This document shows, in pieces, positions 23,338-32,453 of a stretch of DNA of 52,857 nt. The position numbers and the translations under genes are program-made. Origin of the DNA: Alistipes sp. (GTDB lineage Bacteria > Bacteroidota > Bacteroidia > Bacteroidales > Rikenellaceae); NCBI GenBank assembly GCA_017631285.1, contig JAGBTO010000105.1, positions 1 through 52,857 of the forward strand. The letters are read 5' to 3'. How positions within the stretch are numbered: position 1 is the first letter of the stretch; the number at the start of each line of letters is the position of its first letter. The notes under the pieces are model-generated. The model was not told the origin of the DNA and searched no databases. It was given only the letters and a program-made list of their open reading frames with translations.

Positions 23338-24585
23338 ATGCATAGGACCGCTTACCTCTTTCCACTGCTGACCATCGGGGCAATGGTTGTATTGTTTCGC
23401 AATTACGACTTATGGTGGATGTACCTCATAATGGTTGTAGTAAGCGAACTTATTTTGTGGATTATTATGCGCAGAGCAAGTCGCACTAAAGAGTATTTAA
23501 GCGGATATGCTCTCAATGTTCAGCACCACGAGCCGTGGGTGGAAAAAGTTGTGCGAACAGAAACATATACCGACAATAGGGGTAATACACGAACTCGCAC
23601 GGTTGTAGATTATCACCATCATCCTGACGTATGGGTTATGCCCTTGAATACTGGTGCTGGCACCTATATAAGTCCTGATGTTTACAATCACTATCGAGCC
23701 CAATGGGGTACTCCTGAACATTGGATAAATCCGCCTCATCACAATTGTGTCAGCGGAGGAGGTGGACAACTATACGAATGGAATGGAGTGTATGAAGATG
23801 CTGCCACACATACGTATAAGGGACTATATGTCAATTATGTGGTAAATTCCAACTCAATATTTCGAAAAGAGAAATTGAGAAAAGACGATGTCGAAAATTA
23901 TGGGTTAATAGATTATCCTAAATTTGAACGTCGATATTTGGAGCAAGATGTGGTTTTGCTTTCTCCCAAATTGCCTGAATGGGTACAGTTCTCCCTACAA
24001 TCACAACGAGCATTTCAGTTAATAAATGCTTTTGCGGGCAATAAGCATCAGATTCACATATTCGTTCTTGTGTTCGATGCCGCACAAGGTATTGCCACTG
24101 CTCTCAAACAGCAAGCTTATTGGAAGGGTGGCAACAAAAATGAATTTGTAGTATGCTTAGGCGTTGATTTTAGCCATATTAATCCACAAAAAAATGCTTC
24201 CGAAAATCCTCAACCTTTGGTTAAATGGTGTAAAGCATTCTCGTGGTGCGATGCCCCAAGATTAGAATCAGCTACAGAGAGTTATTTTATAGAAAACAAA
24301 GAGTTACATCTACTAGCTTTTGCAGAGTGGCTACGAGAGCATATCGTCTTGTGGAAACGAAAAGAGTTTAAGGACTTCAAATATTTAGGGGTGCAATTGT
24401 CTACTGGTCGAAAGGTAATTGTTGCAATTGTGACATTATTATTCTGCATCGTGATAACAGTTATTACTTGTGCTGTAGCTATCGATAATCGCAGATATGA
24501 CTACACCAATAGTGGAGACTACTCTGGCTTAGGCTATGAGTTGCTTGATACCTATATTCTTGAAGCACCTTCATCAAAAAATTAG
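23338..24585 (+). CDS. Membrane protein of unknown function, LemA partner
   Basis: This 415-residue protein is not recognised as a named family. Two transmembrane helices lie at the N-terminus (about 5-45) and one near the C-terminus (about 363-385, VIVAIVTLLFCIVITVITCA). The extramembrane part has a region rich in His and Trp (DYHHHPDVWVMPL, then INPPHHNCVSGGGG) that could bind metal, and a beta-rich core. The gene is 14 bp after the LemA-like gene, and the pair has its own promoter. Paired LemA-like and large membrane proteins are known in Bacteroidetes without a settled role. Confidence 0.7.
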   Translation: MHRTAYLFPLLTIGAMVVLFRNYDLWWMYLIMVVVSELILWIIMRRASRTKEYLSGYALNVQHHEPWVEKVVRTETYTDNRGNTRTRTVVDYHHHPDVWVMPLNTGAGTYISPDVYNHYRAQWGTPEHWINPPHHNCVSGGGGQLYEWNGVYEDAATHTYKGLYVNYVVNSNSIFRKEKLRKDDVENYGLIDYPKFERRYLEQDVVLLSPKLPEWVQFSLQSQRAFQLINAFAGNKHQIHIFVLVFDAAQGIATALKQQAYWKGGNKNEFVVCLGVDFSHINPQKNASENPQPLVKWCKAFSWCDAPRLESATESYFIENKELHLLAFAEWLREHIVLWKRKEFKDFKYLGVQLSTGRKVIVAIVTLLFCIVITVITCAVAIDNRRYDYTNSGDYSGLGYELLDTYILEAPSSKN

Positions 24586-24628
24586 CATAACACATCAGTT
24601 TGCGAAATTGGAACACTCGGGAGATGAC

Positions 24629-25519
24629 TTATCTCTTCGTTACCGAAATCATAAATGTTACAGCGACAATGGCGATGCAGATGCCGGCTACGATGTTGGT
24701 GGTAAGTGGTTCGCCGAACATCAGTGTGCCGACAAGGATGGCAGTAATAGGCTCAAAAACACCCAGCACCGAGGCCTTTGTAGCGCCGATATTGCGGGTT
24801 GCGATGGCGAGTGTGGCGGTCGAAACAATTGTCGGCAGCAGTGCCAAGCCTATCAAGTTAAGCCAAGCTGTGCCGCCCTCGATACCTGCGGTAATGGTGG
24901 TATCGGAGAATAGAATCATCCCCAAGAAAACCGTCGCTCCCACCGTCAAAGCATAGAATGTCAGCAGAGTATTAGATATCTCAGCAATAGCCTTGCTGCG
25001 GTTGATGATGACGATAAAGAGTGCATAGACCAGTGCTGAGCCGAGCGACAACAGCACGCCGACGGGGTCTATTGCCTCGCCACCACTGCCCTGCGTCATA
25101 ACGAGTACACCACCAAAAGTTGCCGCTATGGCGAGCCATACGGGCCACGAGGGCACGACGCCTAAAAAGACCATAATAATTGCCACTAGCACGGGGTATA
25201 GAAAGATGAGTGTTGTTGCCAGACCCGAGGCGATATAGTTGTAAGCCTCGAAGAGGAAGATACTACTCGAGGTGTAGAGCAGACCGAGAACGAGCAATAC
25301 GCCCGCCTGCTTTGCCGAAATCTTGAAACTCTGTCTGGTGAGCCAAAGGAACGCACCCAATATCACCACAGCAAAGGCGTAGCGGAAGAATAGTATCGAC
25401 TCCACGGCAGCCCCGTTGTTCATCAACGGCATACCAAACAGCGGATTGAGTCCGTATGTTATGCCCGTAATTATGCCGGCGGGATAGCCTATGAGAGCCT
25501 CTTTACTCAACTTTTTCAT
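24629..25519 (-). CDS. EamA/DMT-family transporter
   Basis: This protein has about 296 residues and about ten transmembrane helices in two EamA repeats. The second repeat shows the typical motif GATKASVLGVFEPITAIL near its end. DMT transporters export or import small metabolites; the substrate is not readable. An in-frame codon lies 57 bp further upstream, but the ATG at 25519 (MKKLSKEALIGYP) fits the family start and leaves room for the -7 box at 25540-25548 (TATCTTTGT, minus strand). Confidence 0.9.
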   Translation of the reverse strand: MKKLSKEALIGYPAGIITGITYGLNPLFGMPLMNNGAAVESILFFRYAFAVVILGAFLWLTRQSFKISAKQAGVLLVLGLLYTSSSIFLFEAYNYIASGLATTLIFLYPVLVAIIMVFLGVVPSWPVWLAIAATFGGVLVMTQGSGGEAIDPVGVLLSLGSALVYALFIVIINRSKAIAEISNTLLTFYALTVGATVFLGMILFSDTTITAGIEGGTAWLNLIGLALLPTIVSTATLAIATRNIGATKASVLGVFEPITAILVGTLMFGEPLTTNIVAGICIAIVAVTFMISVTKR

Positions 25520-25539
25520 ATTACATCTTTGTTTAGGGC

Positions 25540-25548
25540 ACAAAGATA
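25540..25548 (-). promoter_or_regulatory. -7 box for the EamA transporter gene
   Basis: TATCTTTGT on the minus strand lies 20 bp before the ATG at 25519. No good -33 TTG is found at the usual distance. The 439-bp stretch 25520-25958 otherwise holds a fimbrillin terminator hairpin and a start-less coding-like frame described under findings. Confidence 0.45.
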
Positions 25549-25885
25549 TATCTAAACCCCTTACGATGTACCGCAAAAAGAATTAAAACACCACAAGTGA
25601 TACAATCATCCTCAACATTCTAAATTTCCACTAAGGCCTCCACCCAATCAGTTAAATCATTTAACCTCATTTTTTATCTTTTTCCGAATAATTCTGGAAA
25701 TACCTCCATATAATTAGTACACTTTTGGGAACACCCAAAAAGATTATTCTGGGATTTACCAGGATATTATTTCCCATCTTTGCGGTACTACCTGTGGCAT
25801 ATTAATTTCGATAGTCTTAGCGGGTGTGAGATAGCGCTCGGGGAGGTAGAGTCGAACTTTGCCGCTGTGGCGCCCTGCGTAGTGA

Positions 25886-25911
25886 GTAGAGGGGGGATCA
25901 ATCCCCTCTAC
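25886..25911 (-). terminator. Hairpin terminator after second fimbrillin gene (copy A)
   Basis: GTAGAGGGG (25886-25894) and CCCCTCTAC (25903-25911) form a perfect 9-bp stem. Nearly the same hairpin occurs after the upstream fimbrillin gene (28513-28534), and the flanking 25 bp are also shared. There is no strong T run, so it could be an mRNA-stabilising structure rather than a terminator. Confidence 0.5.
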
Positions 25912-25958
25912 CCTATGGTTTGAGGATTACTCCTCTAATGTAATCAGCGAAAGTCGGA

Positions 25959-28442
25959 TTACTTAACAACTGTCCAATTGCCATCTACCAACTCAACAGC
26001 GTAGCCAGCGGGAACATTACCAGAAGTTACTGCTGACTCACCAACCAATGCAGACGCAGCAATAGAGACCTCAACAGGCCACTCTGCGGAGCCTGCAGTC
26101 ACGAAGAGGTATACATCGCCCTTGAGCTCTGCGCCCTCCTCAACAACGAGCTTACCAGAGTTTGCGTGAGTACTAGGATCGTGGAAGAAGATAGACTTGT
26201 TTGTACCCTCAAGTGTAGAGCCAGCCTTTACATAGAGCTCGTTAGTTGCCTCAATACCGTTAAGGAACTGACGAACAGCACGGTAAGGTGACTTAACAGT
26301 AGAATTATCGATAGTAGTTACAGCGTAAGTACCCTTACCGTTAGTAAGGTTGTCGATACCATATGCCATATCGGTACCACCAAGGTGCTCGATGTTTACA
26401 TTCTCTACTGTAAGGTTTCCACCAACAACATTGGCAATAACTGCAGAGTAGCGAGCCCAACCGCTGTTGATAGTAGCCTCAACCTTCATTGTACCATTCT
26501 TAACCAGAAGAGTACCCGCATTCTTGATAAGCTCATAGTTCTTCTGAGTTTCATCGGTAGAAGAGAGTGTGTTGCCACCGAGGTCAATTACCGCGTTCAT
26601 ATCCTTGCTAATGGCAATAGTTCCTGAATACACAATGTCGCTCAACAAATATGCACCCTTACCAGCTGCAAGTGTTGCAACAAGCTCATCGCCGGTAGAA
26701 ACTGCAGAGCTACCGTCGATTTCGTTGTAGCCTGAATCACGGCCAATAACATTACCTACAGTTGTAGGCTCTGTATCCTGATAGCCGTTTGTCAAATCCT
26801 GCTCTACTGTAACATCCTCAAGAACACAGTTCTCGACATTTACACCCTGAGCAAGACCAAAGAGACCACCGAGGTCACGGTAAGCCTTAATAGTTGTATT
26901 CTTAACCGAGCAGTTTGCAACCTGTGTACCTGCATTGCGAACACCATTTTTAGTGAACCAAGCAGCACCGATAAGACCGCCAGCCTTGTCGCCATTGTCG
27001 TATGCACCATTTACCAACTCAGGAGTTGAAGTGATAGTCGAATTAAGAACGTGGCAGTTCTCAACAACGAAAGGAATCTTTGTGTTGCCGGGCAAGTTGT
27101 TAACCCAAGCTACGATACCTCCTGCGTAGTGATTGCTGTTGATAGTGGCATTCTTGATAGTTAAATTCTTAACAGTAGCGTTGTATGTGTAACCAATCAA
27201 ACCAGCCACATCGGCACCATTACATACCATATTCTCGATAGTGTAGCCGTTACCATCGAAAGTACCACGGTAACTATTCTTTGTTGACAAACCGAGTGGA
27301 GTCCAGTTGCCTTCAGCAGAACGAGTTGTAGGAAGAACAATGTCATTCATCAATGTAACGTTGGCAGTAAGCTCGCCAGCATTGATCTTTGCAGCAACCT
27401 CCTGCAAACCTGTAGCAGTTGCAACGCTATATGTGTTAGACTCTGCATCGTAGTAGTAGTCTACATCTACCTGCTGGCCACCCTCGGGTACCCAAGCATC
27501 AACACCCTGAACATCGAATACGATAGGAAGAAGGTTCAAGTTATCGGGGTTAATCTCAGCAACGAAGTTGTAAGCCTTACCCATCTCGAGTGCTACATCT
27601 GTAACTACAGCCTCCTTGTGAACAGAGAAAGCCTCCTCAGTACCGTAGTAAAGAGTCACATCGAACTCGATGTTGTAAGTGTAAGTCTCGTCAGCAGGGA
27701 TAGTCAAACGCTCACGATCGCACTGAGCCGAGTTAACCTTACCCTCAGCCTTAGAAAGCTCGCCCACATTACCGAACTCGAGTGTAAGATCCTCATCGTC
27801 GAGCACCCAGCCAGAGCCCTCGCTCAAGTTGATCTCACCGCTCGCAGGTGCTGTCATTGTGATATTCTCAATCTTAACAGTTGCGTTATCGGTAAGGAAA
27901 CCATTCTTGAAAGTGAACTTAACCTTAGAAAGAAGGTGCTGGAACTGGAACTTAACCGCATCCATACCCTTATTCTGAAGAGTTGTCATATCAGGAGTTG
28001 CAACAGACGCTGTAGCGTAGATAAGATCCTCGCTACCGTCGATGTTCTCGAATGTTACAAGACCTGCGCCCTTGTCGAATACTGCCTCTGAAGCATCAAG
28101 ATCCCAGTTGTTGCTGTTCATAGGAGCCAAAGCAGCAAAGAAATAGTTCTTGTTAGGAGTCCAGTACTGGAGATTAGCATAATCCCAGCTTGTACCATTG
28201 CGCTCAACGTCCTCGTCTACCAATACGGTACCGTCAACAGATGACATATAAGCCCATACATCAAAAGCCTCAAGCGTAGCCTTTGTTGTGCTTGGATCTG
28301 CAGCCACCTCAGCACGAGTTGCATTGACAATGAAGGCATCAGCAAAGCTGATAACATCCGACTTTGGACTCTGCACAACATCTTCATTTACACAAGCAAC
28401 CATACCTACAGCTGCGAGTGCGCAAACTAAAAATTTCTTCAT
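25959..28442 (-). CDS. Fimbrillin-like lipoprotein with GLUG/beta-helix C-terminus (copy 2)
   Basis: This 827-residue surface lipoprotein has a lipobox GMVAC with lipidated C17. The fimbrillin (Mfa_like_1) domain covers about 25-310, with the conserved W-x-P-N-K-x-Y-x-FAALAP and KFQFQHLLSKVKF segments. The C-terminal part (about 340-800) has GLUG-type repeats (TFDGNGYTIENM, AGLIGYTYNATVKNLTI) and right-handed beta-helix-like repeats. It is the last gene of the fimbrial operon and a paralog of the gene upstream. The C-terminus differs from the paralog, ending in VELVDGNWTVVK. Its role is probably adhesion or a fimbrial tip or stalk subunit. Confidence 0.87.
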   Translation of the reverse strand: MKKFLVCALAAVGMVACVNEDVVQSPKSDVISFADAFIVNATRAEVAADPSTTKATLEAFDVWAYMSSVDGTVLVDEDVERNGTSWDYANLQYWTPNKNYFFAALAPMNSNNWDLDASEAVFDKGAGLVTFENIDGSEDLIYATASVATPDMTTLQNKGMDAVKFQFQHLLSKVKFTFKNGFLTDNATVKIENITMTAPASGEINLSEGSGWVLDDEDLTLEFGNVGELSKAEGKVNSAQCDRERLTIPADETYTYNIEFDVTLYYGTEEAFSVHKEAVVTDVALEMGKAYNFVAEINPDNLNLLPIVFDVQGVDAWVPEGGQQVDVDYYYDAESNTYSVATATGLQEVAAKINAGELTANVTLMNDIVLPTTRSAEGNWTPLGLSTKNSYRGTFDGNGYTIENMVCNGADVAGLIGYTYNATVKNLTIKNATINSNHYAGGIVAWVNNLPGNTKIPFVVENCHVLNSTITSTPELVNGAYDNGDKAGGLIGAAWFTKNGVRNAGTQVANCSVKNTTIKAYRDLGGLFGLAQGVNVENCVLEDVTVEQDLTNGYQDTEPTTVGNVIGRDSGYNEIDGSSAVSTGDELVATLAAGKGAYLLSDIVYSGTIAISKDMNAVIDLGGNTLSSTDETQKNYELIKNAGTLLVKNGTMKVEATINSGWARYSAVIANVVGGNLTVENVNIEHLGGTDMAYGIDNLTNGKGTYAVTTIDNSTVKSPYRAVRQFLNGIEATNELYVKAGSTLEGTNKSIFFHDPSTHANSGKLVVEEGAELKGDVYLFVTAGSAEWPVEVSIAASALVGESAVTSGNVPAGYAVELVDGNWTVVK

Positions 28443-28512
28443 AATGTTGTTTGTTTATTAATATAATTCGTAACGTGTTTTTGCGTTAAAGGCTTCAACC
28501 CTTGTTTTATGA

Positions 28513-28534
28513 GTAGAGGGGTCACCCCCTCTAC
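28513..28534 (-). terminator. Hairpin after first fimbrillin gene (copy B)
   Basis: GTAGAGGGG (28513-28521) and CCCCTCTAC (28526-28534) with loop TCAC. It is the duplicate of the 25886-25911 hairpin and sits between the two fimbrillin genes, where it could lower expression of the second one. Confidence 0.5.
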
Positions 28535-28549
28535 CCTATAGTTTAAGGA

Positions 28550-31330
28550 TTACTCCTCGACAATGCAAGATGCACCATTTACAACAACCTTGGCAGCATA
28601 AGCTGCAGCATCAGCATCCACCCAAACAGGGTTCACTGAATCAGCTGCTACATTGGCGATGTCGTTGCCAGCGCCCCAGTTAATAGTAGCACCCTCGGCA
28701 GACTTAACAAGGATTGCTGACTTCTTTGCAGTCTTGAAAGTCGCATTTGCAACATTCATAGTAACCATTTCAGGAGATGAAACATACTGCTCGTCAATCT
28801 TGATACCGCGACCGGCAGACTCGATATTCAAACCGTCGATAGTGATGTTCTGACCCTTTGCAGAAACCCACATAGCGTAGTAGTCGTGAGTCTCAGTGAT
28901 AGATACATTCTTGATGTTGTATGTCTTGTTTGCAGCCTCCAAAGCGATAGCCTTCTCAAATACTACATCCTCGAAGTTGTAGTTGCAATTTGCGAAGCAC
29001 AAATCGTAAGAGTTCCAAGTACCAGTAGCTTGTGAGCTTGTCATAGTACCATTCTTAATTGTGAAAACTGCGTTATCGTTCTTAGCACCGAGTACTGACC
29101 AATAAGTAGTTGTGATATTGAGCTTCTGGCCGTTCAAGTCGATAGTGATAGCCTTTGTAGACTCGCCACCCAACTTGTACTCACCGCTACCACCAGTCTG
29201 CTGACCAAGTGTAGAGATAGGGCAGTCGATATCGTTAGCAAGCATAACAATGATTTGCTCAGCATCAGACTTCATAGCATTTGCAAAAGCCTCAGCATCA
29301 GCAACTAAATTAATAGTCACACCATCAGCAGTAGTAATATCATAAATACCTGCCTCGGCAGCTGTGTTATACTTCTGAACGAACTCTGTACCGTCGATGA
29401 TAACCTTGCTACCCTGGCTACCATTCAAAGTGTAACCACGACCTACATAACCCATATATTCAAGAGGACTAGCAACTGCACCAGTAGTGCTCTTACCAGA
29501 AACATTGCCTGAGTATGTACAACCCTCGAGTGTGAAGACATTGTTCTTGCCATCGTTCCAACCACCGGCAATACCACCAACACGATAGAGATCGTTAGCG
29601 TTGTTAGCACGACCAGCAATAACGGCAATGTTACCAGTTGAGTGGCAGTTAGTGTAAGTATCCATCTGACCAGCGCAACCAATGATACCACCTGCGAAGA
29701 ACTGACCAGCAGTTACATCAACGTTAGTAGAGCAGTTCTCGAAAATGTTAGATGTCTGGAGCTGACCAGCGATACCACCTACGTGGCTACCACCCTTAAC
29801 ATAACCTCCAGCGTTTGCAATAACGTGTACATTCTTAACATTGATAATACCATAAGCGTTACCACCAACTACAGCGCCGATACGGCTAGCCTCGGGGTTG
29901 TTCACGTTACCCTCAATCTTAACATCGCCCTTGATGGTGATGTTCTCCAAAGTTGAAGTACCCTCCAAGTGACCTACAACGGCACCTACCTCTGCGAAGT
30001 AAGCCTTCTCGCTATAGATAGTTACATTCTCCATAACCAAGTTCTTGATGGTAGCGTTCTTTGCATAACCAAAGATACCTACATACCAAGCCTCGTCATC
30101 ACCTGTAACAGTGTAGTTGAAATTCTTAATAGAGTAACCATTACCGTCAAAAGTACCAGTAAATGGGTTAGATGCACCTGTACCAATAGGAGTCCAGTTT
30201 GATGTGATAGCACGGCTCTGAATATTGTTGAGGTCGATATCGCCATCAAGAACTACAGTTGCAGCAGCAGGAACAGTACCGTTGTTGATATCCTCAGCGA
30301 ATTCAGCAAAACCAGTTGCAGTAGATACAATGTAAGTGTCTGAAGCCTCATCGTAATGGTAGTCTTCAACCTCAATCTGCTGACCACCCTCAGGCACCCA
30401 GCCCTCAACATTCTCAACATCGAATACGATCTCCTCGAGGTCAAGGTTGTTGGGATTGATCTCAGCAACGAAGTTGTAAGCGTTACCCATCTCGAGCTCA
30501 TAACCAACTACCTCTGAAGTCTTAGTTACTTCGTAAACGCTCTGTGCACCCATAAAGAGCTCAACGTCGAATGTAATAATATAACGCTGCTCAGCAGAAG
30601 CGGGGATAGTAAGACGCTCGTTAGCAACCTCAGCGCTCTGGGCGTAAGCCAACTTCTCTACATCACCAAACTCAAGGGTTTGAGTGTCAGCGTGTGATGT
30701 CCAAGCCTTGCTGTAATCAGCCTGAGCGAGGTCGATTTCTGCACTGGCAGGAACCTCCATCTTCACATTGGTAACCTTAATAGAAGCAGCCTCTGCGGGG
30801 AAACCATTCTCGAAGGTGAACTTAACCTTAGAAAGAAGGTGCTGGAACTGGAACTTAACTGAGCCATTCTCCTCGTTAAGGCCCTTTGAAGTCACCATCT
30901 CCTTTGCATAGAGCAAGTCCTCGGTACCGTCTACGTTAGTGAACTCGATAATACCAAGACCCATCTTAGCATCCTCACCTGTTGCCTTGATAACACTCCA
31001 GTTGGTGCTGTTCATAGGTGCCAAAGCAGCAAAGTAGTAAGGCTGGTTAGGAACCCAGTACTGAGTACCATCGTAACCCCAAACATTGTTGTTTTTCTTT
31101 ACCTCAATGCCATTGAAAATTTCACCGTCAGACTCCTTTACAAAGCCCCAAACATTGAAGCCTGAAAGAGTTGCTGTTGTGATGCTAGGATCTACAGCAG
31201 CACGAGTTGAACTGTTAATGAAGGCATTACTGAAAGCGATTGCGTCGCCCTTGGGCAACACTGTAACCTCCTCCTTTACGCATGCAACCATACTCATAGC
31301 TGCAATTGCAAATAATAAAAGTTTTTTCAT
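28550..31330 (-). CDS. Fimbrillin-like lipoprotein with GLUG/beta-helix C-terminus (copy 1)
   Basis: This 926-residue lipoprotein has lipobox SMVAC (C17). The N-terminal 310 residues are closely similar to the second copy in order and motifs (YWVPNQPYYFAALAPMNSTN, KFQFQHLLSKVKFTFENGFP, FDVENVEGWVPEGGQQIEV). GLUG-like repeats (FTGTFDGNGYSIKNF, GAVVGGNAYGIINVKNVHV, GGIAGQLQTSNIFENCS) and a beta-helix part follow. It lies 85 bp after the DUF5119 gene. The tandem pair arose by duplication, with divergent C-terminal repeat regions. Confidence 0.87.
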   Translation of the reverse strand: MKKLLLFAIAAMSMVACVKEEVTVLPKGDAIAFSNAFINSSTRAAVDPSITTATLSGFNVWGFVKESDGEIFNGIEVKKNNNVWGYDGTQYWVPNQPYYFAALAPMNSTNWSVIKATGEDAKMGLGIIEFTNVDGTEDLLYAKEMVTSKGLNEENGSVKFQFQHLLSKVKFTFENGFPAEAASIKVTNVKMEVPASAEIDLAQADYSKAWTSHADTQTLEFGDVEKLAYAQSAEVANERLTIPASAEQRYIITFDVELFMGAQSVYEVTKTSEVVGYELEMGNAYNFVAEINPNNLDLEEIVFDVENVEGWVPEGGQQIEVEDYHYDEASDTYIVSTATGFAEFAEDINNGTVPAAATVVLDGDIDLNNIQSRAITSNWTPIGTGASNPFTGTFDGNGYSIKNFNYTVTGDDEAWYVGIFGYAKNATIKNLVMENVTIYSEKAYFAEVGAVVGHLEGTSTLENITIKGDVKIEGNVNNPEASRIGAVVGGNAYGIINVKNVHVIANAGGYVKGGSHVGGIAGQLQTSNIFENCSTNVDVTAGQFFAGGIIGCAGQMDTYTNCHSTGNIAVIAGRANNANDLYRVGGIAGGWNDGKNNVFTLEGCTYSGNVSGKSTTGAVASPLEYMGYVGRGYTLNGSQGSKVIIDGTEFVQKYNTAAEAGIYDITTADGVTINLVADAEAFANAMKSDAEQIIVMLANDIDCPISTLGQQTGGSGEYKLGGESTKAITIDLNGQKLNITTTYWSVLGAKNDNAVFTIKNGTMTSSQATGTWNSYDLCFANCNYNFEDVVFEKAIALEAANKTYNIKNVSITETHDYYAMWVSAKGQNITIDGLNIESAGRGIKIDEQYVSSPEMVTMNVANATFKTAKKSAILVKSAEGATINWGAGNDIANVAADSVNPVWVDADAAAYAAKVVVNGASCIVEE

Positions 31331-31415
31331 GTTAATGATAGTTAATAAGTTGTAATTATTTTATTATGTTTTGTTTGCTTTCCTTTCTCAATCGCATATA
31401 TAGATATGTTCCACC

Positions 31416-32453
31416 CTACAACGGCAATGGAACGTCCACAACATCACCCCAGCCATTTACATCGACATCGAAGGCTCCTGTACCCTGAGTACCATCTTCT
31501 GGCTTAATCTGAATACCCGATACGACAATCACTCCTCCGTGAGGCTGCTTCTGCACCTGGTCGGTAACATCGAAGTCGAGCTGAATAAGTTTGCCGTTTC
31601 GCAAGATAAGCTCCAAACTCAAACCATTCTTGCGCTCGGCCGCACGAGCAACATAATTATCATTAGGGAAATCGGGAATACCAAACGATGCTACAAGTGC
31701 TCGAACACCATAGTCCGTAATCTCGCAATCATCGTAAATAAGAGTTGCGCCCTCCTCAGAGGTCTCGCCAGTCTCCATAATCACCGATTTAGCCATTCCC
31801 GACAAAGCTCCTCGAGCGGATGCCACATACTGCAAACCTCCATCCTCCTCCAGGAATTCGTAACGAATCTTATAGGTGAATACCAAAGGCTGCAGTGTGA
31901 TCGGGAACCGTACCGGCTCTACGCTCTTCACAGGAACATAGTCCTCGACATAGTTAGCAAAGAGCATATCGGGCGGTGTCATAGTCTCCTCGCCCTGCTC
32001 GGTATACTCACTAGCGGTATAAGTAGCACGTGAGCGTGTACGCGTAGTTGCGCGTGTGGTTGCCCTGTTGCCATCGTTGTGACGCTGGAACACGATATAC
32101 TCGGTATCGTTGTTATAGAACAAGATATCGTTAGGGCCCTCATAAAGTGTGACTACACCTCCATATGCACCTAAGTTATGGGTATTCGACTCCAATGTCT
32201 CGTTGTAGTTGATTACGCGTAGACCCTTAGGAGTCCCTGGTCGCAAACTCTCATAGTCGATGTAATTTGTCGGCCATAAGGCTGACCAATCGGTGTAACC
32301 ATAATTCTCCTCCCAGTCGCGACGGTAATCCGCATCAATCTCGATATGATACTTATGCGCGTGCTCACGGTGATTATAGCACAAATCCTTATGATTACAC
32401 GACGTAACCATAAGAACAAGCACCAATAGCATTATGTTGAGTAATTTTTTCAT
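31416..32453 (-). CDS. DUF5119 lipoprotein of the fimbrial operon
   Basis: This 345-residue lipoprotein (lipobox VTSC, C19) resembles DUF5119 proteins that accompany Bacteroidetes fimbrillins. Features are the start CNHKDLCYNHREHAHKY, a central Thr/Arg-rich linker (RATTRATTRTRSRATY) and the segment VEPVRFPITLQPLVFTYKIR. Its start overlaps the stop of the DUF3575 gene by 4 bp. Such proteins are thought to anchor or cap fimbriae, in the manner of Mfa2/FimB. Confidence 0.8.
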   Translation of the reverse strand: MKKLLNIMLLVLVLMVTSCNHKDLCYNHREHAHKYHIEIDADYRRDWEENYGYTDWSALWPTNYIDYESLRPGTPKGLRVINYNETLESNTHNLGAYGGVVTLYEGPNDILFYNNDTEYIVFQRHNDGNRATTRATTRTRSRATYTASEYTEQGEETMTPPDMLFANYVEDYVPVKSVEPVRFPITLQPLVFTYKIRYEFLEEDGGLQYVASARGALSGMAKSVIMETGETSEEGATLIYDDCEITDYGVRALVASFGIPDFPNDNYVARAAERKNGLSLELILRNGKLIQLDFDVTDQVQKQPHGGVIVVSGIQIKPEDGTQGTGAFDVDVNGWGDVVDVPLPL

